A stretch of DNA of 64,000 nucleotides from 66-474 sp963771735 (GCA_963771735.1 CAVYUN010000001.1:372001-436000); one strand, 5' to 3'. Counted from the first letter of the stretch, positions 7,814-17,505 are shown. Notes: generated from the letters alone by a model not told the origin. Translations and numbers: made by a program.

Positions 7814-7920
7814 GTGCGATCGCCCATGATCGCTGCTTCGACACATGGCGTGGCGCGTGGGTGCATCCCGGATGACGGGACACCAGAACGGCCCTCCCTG
7901 GCCTGATTTCTCACGAAAGC
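7814..7920 (+). repeat. Dispersed intergenic repeat, family A, copy 1
   Basis: The left end reads GTGCGATCGCCCATGATCGC then TGCTTCG; the right end reads CCCTCCCTGGCCTGATTTCT then CACGAAAGC. Both ends match copies at 50719-50850 and 62285-62417 (the latter inverted), while the middle differs between copies. It fills the space between the slp-like gene and the next acetyltransferase. Confidence 0.75.
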
Positions 7921-7968
7921 TCCATTGACGGAGGCATCCAGCAGCGCAGCCTGCAATGCCGGAGTTCC

Positions 7969-7994
7969 GTCGCTTTAAACGGTTCTCAGAGGTT
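7969..7994 (+). repeat. Short repeat 'GTCGCT-NNNN-ACGGTTCT(T)CAGAGGT', copy 1
   Basis: It reads GTCGCTTTAAACGGTTCTCA then GAGGTT. The inverted counterpart lies at 59433-59458 between dapD and glnD with only a few differences. It occurs 49 bp after the family A element, upstream of the acetyltransferase gene. Confidence 0.5.
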
Positions 7995-8026
7995 CCCATG
8001 GATTCTGGAAAGCTTGCTTCGTCGCA

Positions 8027-8542
8027 ATGAATGAAATGGGCCGACAGCCCGAGACCGTCAAGCTTCCCGACGGCCGCAAGTTCCTCCTGCGCCCGTTGCA
8101 CCCCGACGACCTCGCGGCGCTGCAACGCGCCTTCCGGCGGCTGACCCCGGAGGAAGTCGAACTCAGGTTCCTGCACCAGTCGCGCGAGCTGCCGGCTTTC
8201 ATCGCGGACGAAGTGCGAGCGCTCGATCCCGCTCGCGATGCTGCATTCGTGCTGGAAGACGCGGCCGGGGAAATCCGTGCGGTCGCCGACCTGCACGTCG
8301 AGGATTCCGCGACCCCGGAAGCCGAGTTCGGCCTGATCGTCGGCCAGGCGATCGCGGGCCACGGCCTTGGCCGGTTGCTGATGCAACGTCTGCTGGCAGA
8401 AGCCCGTCGCCGCGGGCTGGCGCTGCACGGCTGCGTGCTCCGCGACAACGCGCGGATGCTGGAATTGTGCCGTACGCTGGGCGGCGCCGCGTCGATCGAT
8501 CCCGACGAACCCGAGCTGCTTTCGGTGCGATTCCCGCCATGA
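8027..8542 (+). CDS. GNAT-family N-acetyltransferase
   Basis: This 171-residue protein has the GNAT fold: a LRPLHPDDLAALQRAFRRLTPEE N-terminal helix, the acetyl-CoA pyrophosphate loop within VGQAIAGHGLGRLLMQRLL (about residues 104-122) and a C-terminal LRDNARMLELCRTLG segment. The N-terminal pattern with 'LTPEEVELRFLH' is shared with the acetyltransferase domains of the Pat/AcsA-regulator group, but the substrate cannot be assigned. No clear ribosome site precedes either Met1 or Met4, so the start is uncertain by three residues. It follows two intergenic repeats. Confidence 0.85.
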   Translation: MNEMGRQPETVKLPDGRKFLLRPLHPDDLAALQRAFRRLTPEEVELRFLHQSRELPAFIADEVRALDPARDAAFVLEDAAGEIRAVADLHVEDSATPEAEFGLIVGQAIAGHGLGRLLMQRLLAEARRRGLALHGCVLRDNARMLELCRTLGGAASIDPDEPELLSVRFPP

Positions 8543-8633
8543 TGGCCGTGCGCGACCACTGATAAAATCGCGTTCCCCATTTTTGCTGGCGCGCAAGGCG
8601 CTCCGGCAACGTCGTTCATTGCCGGACCGCACC

Positions 8634-11600
8634 ATGTCTCCCGCTCCCATCACACTCCCGGCGTTGCCGCGGCAACCCGGCCAGCAACGCGACTGGCGCG
8701 AGCCTGCGGGGTCGTCGCTGGCATTGCTGCTGCGCGAAATGGCACACGCACGCGACGGCGTCGTGGTGGCGGTGACCGCGGACAACCGTGCGGCCAGTGC
8801 ACTGGAGGAAGACCTCGCCTTCTTCGCCGGCGACCTGCCGGTGCTGCATTTCCCGGATTGGGAAACCCTGCCCTACGACCTGTTCGCACCGCACCCGCAA
8901 CTGGTCTCGCAACGCATCGACACGCTCTACCGCCTGCCCGCGACCCGCAAGGGCGTGCTGGTGGTCTCCGCCGCAACGCTGATGCAGCGACTGGCGCCGC
9001 GCTCGCACATCACGGGCAGCGGGCTGGCCGTCGCGCGCGGCGAGCGGCTCGATCTCGCTTCCGAACAGCGCCGGCTCGAAGCCTGCGGTTACCGGCATGT
9101 GCCGCAAGTCGGCGAACACGGCGAATTCGCGGTACGCGGCGCACTGCTCGACATCTTCCCGATGGGCGCGTCCGAACCGTACCGCATCGAACTGTTCGAC
9201 GAGGACATCGACTCGATCCGCGCATTCGACCCGGAAACCCAGCGCTCGCTGCACCAGGTCGATGCGGTCAACCTGCTGCCGGCGCGCGAGTTTCCGCTGA
9301 CCGATGAGGCGATGCGCGCGTTCCGCGACCGCCTGCGCGAACGCTTCCCGATCGACGTGCGCCACTGCCCGCTGTACCAGGACATGAAACAGGGCGTGAC
9401 GCCTGCCGGCATCGAGTACTACCTGCCGTTGTTCTACGGCGCCACCGAAACCCTGTTCGATTATCTCGACGAGGGTGCCCTTTTCGTAATCGGCAAGGAC
9501 GCGCTGGAAGCCGCCGAACACTTCTGGAAACAGGCCGGCGAGCGCCACGACCAGCGCGCGCACGACATCGAGCGCCCGATCCTGCCGCCGACGGAGTTGT
9601 ACCTGCCGCCGCAGTCGCTGCGCGAGCGCTTGAACCGCGTGCTGCGCATCGACATCGTCGCCAGTGAAGACACCCGCGCCGCCGACACCGGCACGCACGC
9701 GGCGCCGGACTTCTCGGCAACCGGCGCCGCGGTCGGCGGGTTCCCCGCGCGACTGCGCGACTGGCTGGAAGCGAATGCGGGCCGACGCGTGCTGATCGCG
9801 GCCGATTCACCCGGCCGGCGCGAGGCACTGCTGGAGCAGCTTGCCGGCGCCCAGTTGAAGCCACGCGTGCTGGATACGTGGAACGCGTTCACGGAGGCTT
9901 CCGGCGCGCTGGCCATCGCCATCGCGCCACTCGAGCGTGGCTTCGCGATCGACCGTCCGGCATGGACCGTCATGACCGAACGCGAGCTGGTGGGCGAACG
10001 CGCTCGCGGCGAGCGAAAGCGACGGCAGGTGGCCGACCGCGATCCCGAGGCGATCCTGCGCGACCTCACCGAACTCGAGATCGGCGCGCCCATCGTGCAC
10101 GTCGACCATGGCGTGGGGCGCTATCTCGGCCTGACCGCGCTGGAAGTCGGCGGCATGCCGGGCGAGTTCCTCGCGATCGAATACGCGCGCGGCGACAAGC
10201 TGTACGTGCCGGTCGCGCAGCTCTCCCTGGTCAGCCGCTACAGCGGTGCCGACGACGAACACGCGCCGCTGCACTCGCTGTCGAGCGAGGCCTGGGATCG
10301 GGCCAAGCGCAGGGCCGCCGAAAAGGTCCGCGATGCCGCCGCGGAGCTGCTGGCAATCCATGCGCAGCGGGCGGCCCGCCAGGGCAACGCCATCGACTAC
10401 GACCGCGCGATGCTGGCGCGTTTCGCGGAAGGCTTCCGCTTCGAGGAAACGCCCGACCAGCAGGCCGCGATCGACGCGGTGCTGGCCGACCTCGCGGCCC
10501 CGCAACCGACCGATCGCGTGGTCTGCGGCGATGTTGGATTCGGCAAGACCGAAGTCGCGCTGCGCGCGGCCGTCGCGACGGCAAGCGCGGGCAAGCAGGT
10601 CGCAGTGCTGGTGCCGACCACCCTGCTCGCGCAACAGCACTACGACAACTTCCAGGATCGGCTCGCGGATTTTCCGATCCGGGTCGAGCTGCTGTCGCGC
10701 TTCCGCGCCAGGGGTGAAGTCGACGAAGTGCTGAAGCGTCTTGCCGACGGCAAGCTCGACATCGTGATCGGCACCCACAAGCTGCTGCAGGCCGGCGTGA
10801 AATTCCGCGAGCTCGGCCTCGTGATCGTGGACGAGGAACAGCGCTTCGGCGTGCGCCACAAGGAACAACTGAAGAAGCTGCGCGCCGAAGTGGACCTGCT
10901 CACGCTCACCGCCACGCCGATTCCGCGCACGCTCAACATGGCAATGAGCGGGATGCGCGACCTTTCCATCATCGCGACGCCACCGGCTGCACGCATGGCG
11001 ATCAAGACGCTGGTTGCGCAATATGACCCGACGCTGATCCGCGAAGCCTTCCAGCGCGAATTGGCGCGCGGCGGCCAGGTGTATTTCCTGCACAACAGCA
11101 TCGACACCATCGAACGCACCACGCGCGAGCTGGCCGAGCTGGTACCCGATGCCCGCATCCGCGTCGCGCACGGCCGGATGGGCGCGAGCGAGCTGGAACG
11201 GGTGATGCTGGATTTCCACCGCCAGCGCTTCAACGTGCTGGTGTGCACCACCATCATCGAATCCGGGATCGACGTGCCGACCGCCAACACCATCGTGATC
11301 GACCGCGCCGACCGCTTCGGCCTCGCGCAACTGCACCAGTTGCGCGGTCGCGTCGGGCGCTCGCACCATCGCGCCTACGCCTACCTGATCGTGCCCGACA
11401 AGAAGGCGATGACCGCCGACGCCGAGAAGCGCCTGGCTGCACTGGAATCGCTGGAGGAACTCGGTGCAGGGTTCACGCTGGCGACCCACGACATGGAAAT
11501 ACGCGGCGCCGGCGAACTGCTGGGCGAAGCGCAATCAGGCCAGATCGAGGCGATCGGCTTCGCCCTCTACAACGAATTGCTGGAGCGCGCGGTGCACGCG

Positions 11601-12095
11601 CTGCGCTCGGGCAAGGTGCCGGATTTCGATTTGAGCGGCGACAGCGACACCGAAGTCGAACTGCACATGCCGGCCCTGATTCCCGACGATTACCTGCCCG
11701 ACGTGCACGCACGGCTGACGCTGTACAAGCGCATCGCCGGCGCGCGCAATGACGAGGCCCTGCGCGACCTGCAGATCGAGATGGTCGACCGCTTCGGCCT
11801 GCTGCCTGGGGCAACGAAGAACCTGTTCGCGATCGCCGCGCTGAAGCTGCGCGCCCACGCGCTGGGCATCCGGAAATTCGAGCTTGGCGCCGCCGGTGGC
11901 CGCATCGTGTTCCGCGAGAAACCCGACGTCGACCCCGCCACCATCATCCGGCTGATCCAGACCAGACCGCGGGTCTACAAACTGGACGGCCAGGACAAGT
12001 TGCGCGTCACGCTGGAACTGCCCGAACCCGCCGACCGCCTGCGCGTGGCTGGCGAATTGCTGGAATCACTGGCGATGAAGACCAAGGCAGCGTGA
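8634..12095 (+). CDS. mfd: Transcription-repair coupling factor Mfd
   Basis: Mfd releases RNA polymerase stalled at DNA lesions and recruits UvrA. This 1153-residue protein matches the usual ~1150. In order: UvrB-like domains (DLPVLHFPDWETLPYD near the N-terminus), RNA-polymerase-interacting domain (PIVHVDHGVGRYLGL, about residues 485-500), the ATPase motor with Walker A GDVGFGKTEVALR, DEEQ box, TATPIPRTL and the RGRVGRSHHRAYAYL region, then the TRG and C-terminal domains. The ATG at 8634 aligns with the normal N-terminus. A GATAAAAT sequence about 70 bp upstream may be its -10 element. Confidence 0.97.
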   Translation: MSPAPITLPALPRQPGQQRDWREPAGSSLALLLREMAHARDGVVVAVTADNRAASALEEDLAFFAGDLPVLHFPDWETLPYDLFAPHPQLVSQRIDTLYRLPATRKGVLVVSAATLMQRLAPRSHITGSGLAVARGERLDLASEQRRLEACGYRHVPQVGEHGEFAVRGALLDIFPMGASEPYRIELFDEDIDSIRAFDPETQRSLHQVDAVNLLPAREFPLTDEAMRAFRDRLRERFPIDVRHCPLYQDMKQGVTPAGIEYYLPLFYGATETLFDYLDEGALFVIGKDALEAAEHFWKQAGERHDQRAHDIERPILPPTELYLPPQSLRERLNRVLRIDIVASEDTRAADTGTHAAPDFSATGAAVGGFPARLRDWLEANAGRRVLIAADSPGRREALLEQLAGAQLKPRVLDTWNAFTEASGALAIAIAPLERGFAIDRPAWTVMTERELVGERARGERKRRQVADRDPEAILRDLTELEIGAPIVHVDHGVGRYLGLTALEVGGMPGEFLAIEYARGDKLYVPVAQLSLVSRYSGADDEHAPLHSLSSEAWDRAKRRAAEKVRDAAAELLAIHAQRAARQGNAIDYDRAMLARFAEGFRFEETPDQQAAIDAVLADLAAPQPTDRVVCGDVGFGKTEVALRAAVATASAGKQVAVLVPTTLLAQQHYDNFQDRLADFPIRVELLSRFRARGEVDEVLKRLADGKLDIVIGTHKLLQAGVKFRELGLVIVDEEQRFGVRHKEQLKKLRAEVDLLTLTATPIPRTLNMAMSGMRDLSIIATPPAARMAIKTLVAQYDPTLIREAFQRELARGGQVYFLHNSIDTIERTTRELAELVPDARIRVAHGRMGASELERVMLDFHRQRFNVLVCTTIIESGIDVPTANTIVIDRADRFGLAQLHQLRGRVGRSHHRAYAYLIVPDKKAMTADAEKRLAALESLEELGAGFTLATHDMEIRGAGELLGEAQSGQIEAIGFALYNELLERAVHALRSGKVPDFDLSGDSDTEVELHMPALIPDDYLPDVHARLTLYKRIAGARNDEALRDLQIEMVDRFGLLPGATKNLFAIAALKLRAHALGIRKFELGAAGGRIVFREKPDVDPATIIRLIQTRPRVYKLDGQDKLRVTLELPEPADRLRVAGELLESLAMKTKAA

Positions 12096-12140
12096 CCACT
12101 TGCGCCGGGTAAAGCGCGCAGGACCGTTTGGTCTGCCGCC

Positions 12141-14027
12141 TCAATTCGACTTCGGCAAGAGTATCTGCTTCAGGTAATCGGTCTTGCCGGGCTCACGAAC
12201 CAGATGCGGATATTTCAGTCCGCCTGTGTACTCGACCTTGTAAACCCCGACGGCGCCGTCACTGATCGCGCGAATTTCCAGCGGCTTCCCGCTCTGCTGC
12301 GCCGCCACGATGGCATCGCCCAGCGCCCGCGCGCTGAAGGCATGTCCGTCGATCGAGAGGACCTTCATGCCCGGCGCCAGACCGGTCTTGAACGCCGGAC
12401 CCTGCCAGAGCACGTCCACGACCTTGCCGCTGTTTTCGAGGAACAGGCCGACCGAGAACATCTGGTTGATGCCCTTGCCTTCCAGTTCACCCATGCCCAC
12501 GTTTTCGAGCGCGTTCTGGTAGCGGGACGGCTTGTCGGTGTAGACCAGCTTCCAGCCCGCGGCTTCGATCCCCGACAACAGCGGCACTTGCTTGCCCGTA
12601 CCGTCCACCCACGTGCGCAGAAATCCGGCCCAGTCGTAGGGCTGGACCTTGTTCAGCGCCGCCACGACGTCGTCGAAGTCGTAGGTATGCGTGACGAAGC
12701 TGCCGTTGTCGATCCCGAAGAATGCGCGCGCGAAATCGTCGATGGAACGCTGGTCTTGGCTCAACGAACGAATCTTCATGTCGACGGCCAGCCACAGCAA
12801 TTCGCCTTCCGGATAGAAGTCGTTCTGGCGGCGCCAGTTGGCCCAGGCACCGGGCGCGCCGTAGTCCACCGCGATGGCGGTATCGAGCAACGGCCGCCAC
12901 TCGCGTCCGGTACGGCGCGCCATCCGCGCCGCACGGTAGGCAACCACTTCGCGCCAGACTTTCGGCGACCACAGCCCGCTGCGCGCCGTCAGCATGTCGC
13001 CGAGGTAAACCGTCAATCCTTCATAGACCCACAGCAGCTTGGTGTGCTCCGGCTTTTCAAAATCGGGCTGCCACAAGCCGGCCGGTCGCATGAACTTGCC
13101 GTTCCACGAATGCGTGTATTCGTGCGGCAGCAACGAAGCATCGAGCATGAAGTGGTCGGGGTCGGCGAACATTTTCGCCCCGCTGCGCGCGCGATCGTCA
13201 CTCGACTGGTGATGTTCGAGGCCGCCCACCGAGGTATGGTCGCTCAAGGTCAGCAGCAGGTGGTAGCTGCCGTAATGATGTGAGTGGAACAGCGCCTGCG
13301 CCTGCTCGATCAGGTGCCTGAAGTCGGCGGTCTGCGGCCGGGAAATCGCGATGGCCGCGGCATCGTCGCCGACCATGTCGAGCCAGCGGTGCACCGAAGA
13401 ACCTGGCGACGTGAGTTCGATCTGACGGAAAAACTTGCCGGCGATCACCGGCGAATCCACCAGCGTATTGAAGGGCACGGGCTTGAACGTGATGCGCCGG
13501 CCGTCGCGCTTGTCCGTCTGCAACGCGCTGCCGTATTGCCAATCGGCGGGAATCACCAGTGTCGGCAGGAACATCTGCATCCGGGTCGGGGAGCCCGCGT
13601 AGTACAACGCCACGGTATTCCACTCGAGCCCCAGCAGGTTGGACGTGATGCGATCCCGGGCCGGAAATTCGAACCGGACGTCGAGCTTGTGCACGCCCGC
13701 CGGCACCTTCAGGTGGAACGTAAACCGGTCGAGTTCGTCGCGTCGCCAGGCGATGCGCTGCCCGTTGGCGGTGAACTCCAGCCCCATCATGTCGCCGATG
13801 GGTCCGTCCGGGGAATGGTCGCCGGGAATCCACTTCGGGTAATAAAGCGTCAGTTCACCCGGACTCACCGGCATCACTTCATCCACGTAAAAAATCTTCT
13901 GCCCGGGATTCGGCAGGCTGACCGTCAGCGCGACCGGTCCGGGTGCCACCGGCGCTTCATTTTTCGCCATGCAGGTCACGGATGCAGCGAGCGCCGCAGC
14001 GCCGAAAAGCCATGTCAATCGTTTCAT
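12141..14027 (-). CDS. M61-family (glycyl aminopeptidase-like) metallopeptidase with PDZ domain
   Basis: This 628-residue exported peptidase has the zinc motif HEYTH at residues 302-306 and the third ligand Glu336 in the WVYEG motif, as in M61 glycyl aminopeptidases. An N-terminal beta-rich domain (about residues 25-200) and a C-terminal PDZ domain (GLFLENSGKVVDVLWQGPA, about residues 540-620) complete the family layout. The ATG at 14027 follows GGGG at acceptable spacing and begins a signal peptide ending near Cys19; the sequence SVTC is a poor lipobox, so a soluble periplasmic enzyme is more likely. It converges with mfd, only 45 bp apart. Confidence 0.92.
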   Translation of the reverse strand: MKRLTWLFGAAALAASVTCMAKNEAPVAPGPVALTVSLPNPGQKIFYVDEVMPVSPGELTLYYPKWIPGDHSPDGPIGDMMGLEFTANGQRIAWRRDELDRFTFHLKVPAGVHKLDVRFEFPARDRITSNLLGLEWNTVALYYAGSPTRMQMFLPTLVIPADWQYGSALQTDKRDGRRITFKPVPFNTLVDSPVIAGKFFRQIELTSPGSSVHRWLDMVGDDAAAIAISRPQTADFRHLIEQAQALFHSHHYGSYHLLLTLSDHTSVGGLEHHQSSDDRARSGAKMFADPDHFMLDASLLPHEYTHSWNGKFMRPAGLWQPDFEKPEHTKLLWVYEGLTVYLGDMLTARSGLWSPKVWREVVAYRAARMARRTGREWRPLLDTAIAVDYGAPGAWANWRRQNDFYPEGELLWLAVDMKIRSLSQDQRSIDDFARAFFGIDNGSFVTHTYDFDDVVAALNKVQPYDWAGFLRTWVDGTGKQVPLLSGIEAAGWKLVYTDKPSRYQNALENVGMGELEGKGINQMFSVGLFLENSGKVVDVLWQGPAFKTGLAPGMKVLSIDGHAFSARALGDAIVAAQQSGKPLEIRAISDGAVGVYKVEYTGGLKYPHLVREPGKTDYLKQILLPKSN

Positions 14028-14138
14028 GATGCACCCCAGTTGACTTCGTGATTTGCAAGCCGCCAACCGCCCGCGCGGCCGTCGGAATTCACGCGACCGT
14101 GAAGGTTGCGCAGCATTCGCTGTGGCCGGCGCGCGGCG

Positions 14139-15485
14139 TCACGCACGCGACCGAAGGCCGCGGCGCTGCCAAGCCATCCAGAAGTAGTACAGCGGCAAGC
14201 CGACCAGCGTGATCAGGATGCTGGCGATGGTCGACCAGAACTGCGCGTACAACGCGTTGGCCACGACCACGAAAGTCGCGAGCACGAACAGGGCCGGGAC
14301 CACGGGATAACCCAGCGCACGATACCGGCGCGGGAAATCCGGGCGCCGGCGGCGCAATATGAAAATGCCGATCACGCACAGGGCGAGGAACGGCCACACG
14401 CCCAGCACGTAGCCTTCGGCCAGCTGCATGAAATCGCGCAGCAACACATAGATAACCGCCAGCACCACGATGAAGCCGATCGCGACGTACGGCGTTTCGT
14501 ACTTCGGATGGACCTTGCCCACGGTGCGGAAGAACAGGCCGTCCTCGGCCATCGCGAAGAACACGCGCGGGCTGGAAAGGATGCTGCCGTTCAGCGTGCC
14601 GAACACCGACAGCATCACCAACGCACCGACCAGCGAGGCACCGGCGCGCCCGAGGACCGTGCCGGCGGCATCGGCGGCGACCGATTTCGACGCCGCAAGC
14701 TGCGGCAAAGGCAGGGCGCGCAGGTAGGCCATGTTGATCAACAGGTAGACGACGATCACCACCAGCACGCCGCCGATCAATGCCAGCGGCAGGTTGCGCT
14801 GCGGGTTCTTCACTTCACCCGAAAGCGTGGTCAGGTTCTCCCAGCCGTCATAGGCCCACAAAGCGGCGATCAGGCCGATGCCGATGCCCGACCATTTGGC
14901 GACGCCCATCGGTTCGGCGTTGAGCGGGTTGTGTTCTCCGCCCGGCGCAAACAGGAAAATCGCCGCGGACAGACCCACGATAGCCAGCACCTTGGCGGCG
15001 GTCGAGAGATTCTGGATAGCAGCACCCAACCTCACCGAGCGGTAATTCGCGGCGGCGACCAGGATGATCAGCACCGCCGCGATCGCGTGTTGCACCATTG
15101 CGGGAATCGGCACGAAAAAGCCGAGGTACTCGGCGAACATCAGGCTCTGCGCGGCCCACGAGATCGGCGTGGTCAGCAACCACATCCAGCCGAACAGGAA
15201 CGCCAGTGGCTTTCCGTACGCTTCACGCAAATAGACGTAAGGACCGCCGGCCGCCGGATACATTGCCGCGAGTTCGGCGATCGACAACGCACCGAACAAC
15301 GCGACGATGCCGCCGAGGATCCACACCAGCGCGATGCCGGTCAGGTTTCCGGTTTCGCCGGCGATGCCGGAAGGCACGCGGAAGATGCCGCTGCCGATGA
15401 TCACGCCCACGACGACCGCCATGCCGGTGACGAGGCCCAATTTGCGCGGCAACTCGCGCGACGTGCGTGCGGATGGTTCAGTCAT
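14139..15485 (-). CDS. APC-family amino-acid permease
   Basis: This 448-residue protein has about twelve membrane helices. The first helix carries GVIIGSGIFRVPSGIA, the unwound substrate-binding segment conserved in the APC superfamily (GxIIGSGIF), and LWAYDGWENLTTLSGEVKNPQRNLP marks helix 6 and the loop after it, as in LAT/YfnA-type transporters. It should import or exchange an amino acid across the inner membrane; specificity is not readable. Met at 15485 is the natural start because it precedes the first helix by about 20 residues. It lies upstream, on the same strand, of the M61 peptidase (111 bp), suggesting possible joint use of peptides. Confidence 0.9.
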   Translation of the reverse strand: MTEPSARTSRELPRKLGLVTGMAVVVGVIIGSGIFRVPSGIAGETGNLTGIALVWILGGIVALFGALSIAELAAMYPAAGGPYVYLREAYGKPLAFLFGWMWLLTTPISWAAQSLMFAEYLGFFVPIPAMVQHAIAAVLIILVAAANYRSVRLGAAIQNLSTAAKVLAIVGLSAAIFLFAPGGEHNPLNAEPMGVAKWSGIGIGLIAALWAYDGWENLTTLSGEVKNPQRNLPLALIGGVLVVIVVYLLINMAYLRALPLPQLAASKSVAADAAGTVLGRAGASLVGALVMLSVFGTLNGSILSSPRVFFAMAEDGLFFRTVGKVHPKYETPYVAIGFIVVLAVIYVLLRDFMQLAEGYVLGVWPFLALCVIGIFILRRRRPDFPRRYRALGYPVVPALFVLATFVVVANALYAQFWSTIASILITLVGLPLYYFWMAWQRRGLRSRA

Positions 15486-15693
15486 GGCCGGGCATCGTAC
15501 CGTGTCGTCATGGCAGTGTAGAAGTCGCGGTCCATCCAAAGCCAAATGGGCGTGGAGTCCATGACGCAGCCGTCACGCAGTTGAATGCAAGCTGATCGCG
15601 GATGGTCGTGCCGGGCGAATCACTGAACCGCCCAGGGTTCGGATGGTCACAGCTACGTATCGTGGCGTCTGTCGCGCCGCCGAAGGAGGACCC

Positions 15694-16182
15694 ATGAATA
15701 GTCAACGTTCAATCCGCCTGCTGCTTGCGGGCGCCATCGCGCTGTCCTTGGGCGGCATGGCTGGCGTCGCAGCGGCACAATCGCCTTCCGGGCAGACGGC
15801 CCAGCAAGTCCCGCCAACGCCTCCCCCACCTCCGGCCGCGACGCCGGCCCCGCCCCCACCACCTGCGGCGCCGCAACCGCCCATGCAGCAGACATCGTCC
15901 GGCAAGTTCTATCAGGGCACGCAATCGAGCGCGAGCTATCCACTGCCCGACAGCCATGGCGGCACCCTGACCGTGAAAGCGGGCATGCCCGCAAACGTCC
16001 AGAACTACGGACCGCCGCCGTCATTCAAGTCACTGGATGTGAATCACGACGGCCGCATCAGCGAATCCGAGGCGCAAGCCTATCCGCCACTGGACAGCGA
16101 CTTTCTGTACGCAAGCGGCGAAACCAAGACCATCAGTCGTTCGCAATACCGGAACTGGGTGCAGACCCAACTCCGTCAGTAA
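15694..16182 (+). CDS. Exported Pro-rich EF-hand protein
   Basis: This 162-residue protein has a signal peptide (residues 1-27, cleavage after VAAAQ), a Pro/Ala-rich stretch (residues 40-72), a short globular segment and one canonical EF-hand loop DVNHDGRISESE (about residues 117-128) with Asp, Asn, Asp and Glu in calcium-binding positions. A second pseudo-loop may follow around PPLDSDF. The start has a near-perfect AAGGAGG 5 nt upstream. The likely location is the periplasm or cell surface. No function is assigned. It is flanked by divergent and convergent genes and so is probably monocistronic. Confidence 0.82.
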   Translation: MNSQRSIRLLLAGAIALSLGGMAGVAAAQSPSGQTAQQVPPTPPPPPAATPAPPPPPAAPQPPMQQTSSGKFYQGTQSSASYPLPDSHGGTLTVKAGMPANVQNYGPPPSFKSLDVNHDGRISESEAQAYPPLDSDFLYASGETKTISRSQYRNWVQTQLRQ

Positions 16183-16272
16183 TGGGGTGTTGAGTGGCAC
16201 CGGGCGGCCGTGCTTGCACGGTCGCGCGGTGCATGCGCATGATGCAAGCCAATTCGCATCGAAAGCGCCCAC

Positions 16273-16752
16273 ATGCCCAACCCTGCACCCGAAGCCCCGA
16301 CAACAGTCACCTCACGCGCCAGGCTTGACGATCTGGATGCGCTGACGGCCTTGTTCGACGGCTATCGCGTTTTCTACAAGCAGTCGTCCGATTTGGTACT
16401 AGCCCGCGCGTTCATCGCAGAACGCCTGCGGCGAGATGAATCGGTTATCTTCATCGCCCGCGACGGCGGCAGCCACAAGGCGCTCGGCTTCACGCAGTTG
16501 TACCCCATGTTTTCCTCGGTGGCGGCACGCCGCATCTGGGTACTCAACGATCTGTTCGTAGCCCCGCAAGCAAGACGCCGCAATGTCGGAAAGGCACTGA
16601 TGGAAGCCGCGCGCGCATTCGCCGCGGAAACCGGCGCGCTGCGCCTGGTCCTCGAGACCGCCGAGGACAATCACGCTGCACAAATGCTCTACGATTCTTT
16701 GGGCTACTTGCGCGAGCGCGGCACATGCCATTACTCGCTGGATCTTGAATGA
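16273..16752 (+). CDS. GNAT-family N-acetyltransferase
   Basis: This 159-residue protein has the acetyl-CoA-binding segment LFVAPQARRRNVGKALMEAA (about residues 95-114) followed by LVLETAEDNHAAQMLYDSLGY, the standard GNAT C-terminal motif. The region around LNDLFV is the strand before the pyrophosphate loop. The substrate is unknown; close homologues in proteobacteria are small-molecule acetyltransferases. It faces the PmtA-like gene with a 4-bp gap between stop codons. Confidence 0.88.
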   Translation: MPNPAPEAPTTVTSRARLDDLDALTALFDGYRVFYKQSSDLVLARAFIAERLRRDESVIFIARDGGSHKALGFTQLYPMFSSVAARRIWVLNDLFVAPQARRRNVGKALMEAARAFAAETGALRLVLETAEDNHAAQMLYDSLGYLRERGTCHYSLDLE

Positions 16753-16756
16753 CGCG

Positions 16757-17431
16757 TCACGCCCCTTGCGATTGCCTGACGCTCACGATCTGTCGCGAAC
16801 GCAACCGCTCATAGACGTACACCTTCGCCGGAGGCAGGTTGCGCGGTGCGAATCCGGCGCGCCGTACACGCAAGCCCAATGCCTCGCGTTCGCGGCGCCT
16901 GACCGGGCTGAAGGGGCCATAGGTGAACTGGATGAAACGACCCTGGTCGCCCAGCGCGGAGAAGGCCGCTCGCAAGATGTCGCAGCGCAGTTCGCCGTTC
17001 ATCGACAACATGCCGAGGCCGCTCACGACGGCGTCGAGCTTGCCGTGCGCGAGCAAGCCGTGCTCATCGGCCAGCACATCGAGATGGCGTGCGTCGGCGC
17101 AGGCAACCGTCACACCCGGAAAACGTTTGCGCAGGAACTCGGCGAGATGCGGGTTGATTTCGACCACCAGCAATCGCGAAGCCGGGATGCCCGAACCCAG
17201 CAATGCGCGCGTGAACACGCCGGTTCCAGCACCAAGTTCCGCAATGCAGCCGCAATCCGGCGGCAACTGTGAAACCATCAGCCTTGCCAGTTGACGTCCC
17301 GAGGGCGCCACCGAGGCCGTCCTCACCGGATCACGGACCCATTGACGCAGGAACGTGCGGATCGAATGCAGATCGATGGCGGCTTCGCCGCCATGGTGTT
17401 CGTGCATGGATGGATCGGGCAATGGACTCAT
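16757..17431 (-). CDS. PmtA-like phospholipid / class I SAM-dependent methyltransferase
   Basis: This 224-residue protein has the SAM-binding motif ELGAGTGVFTRALL (about residues 65-78), acidic motif VVEINPHLAEFLRKRFP and the segment DAVVSGLGMLSM. The N-terminal LRQWVRDPVRTASVAPSGR pattern is typical of the PmtA group of phosphatidylethanolamine N-methyltransferases, which are soluble enzymes working at the membrane surface. Whether this one methylates lipid cannot be proved from sequence; rRNA adenine dimethylase-like proteins share the fold. The start could instead be Met9 (MHEHHGG). Confidence 0.78.
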   Translation of the reverse strand: MSPLPDPSMHEHHGGEAAIDLHSIRTFLRQWVRDPVRTASVAPSGRQLARLMVSQLPPDCGCIAELGAGTGVFTRALLGSGIPASRLLVVEINPHLAEFLRKRFPGVTVACADARHLDVLADEHGLLAHGKLDAVVSGLGMLSMNGELRCDILRAAFSALGDQGRFIQFTYGPFSPVRRREREALGLRVRRAGFAPRNLPPAKVYVYERLRSRQIVSVRQSQGA

Positions 17432-17505
17432 GTGCGAAGCGTTCTAACACACCTCGCGTAGGCATTGCGTAAATTCGTTGCGATACCAGACGGGGTCAGG
17501 TGCGA

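Noticed and set aside
15810..15880. Pro/Ala codon repetition that looks like a tandem DNA repeat
   Set aside because: It is the Pro-rich linker of the EF-hand protein and codon use varies; no exact DNA repeat unit.
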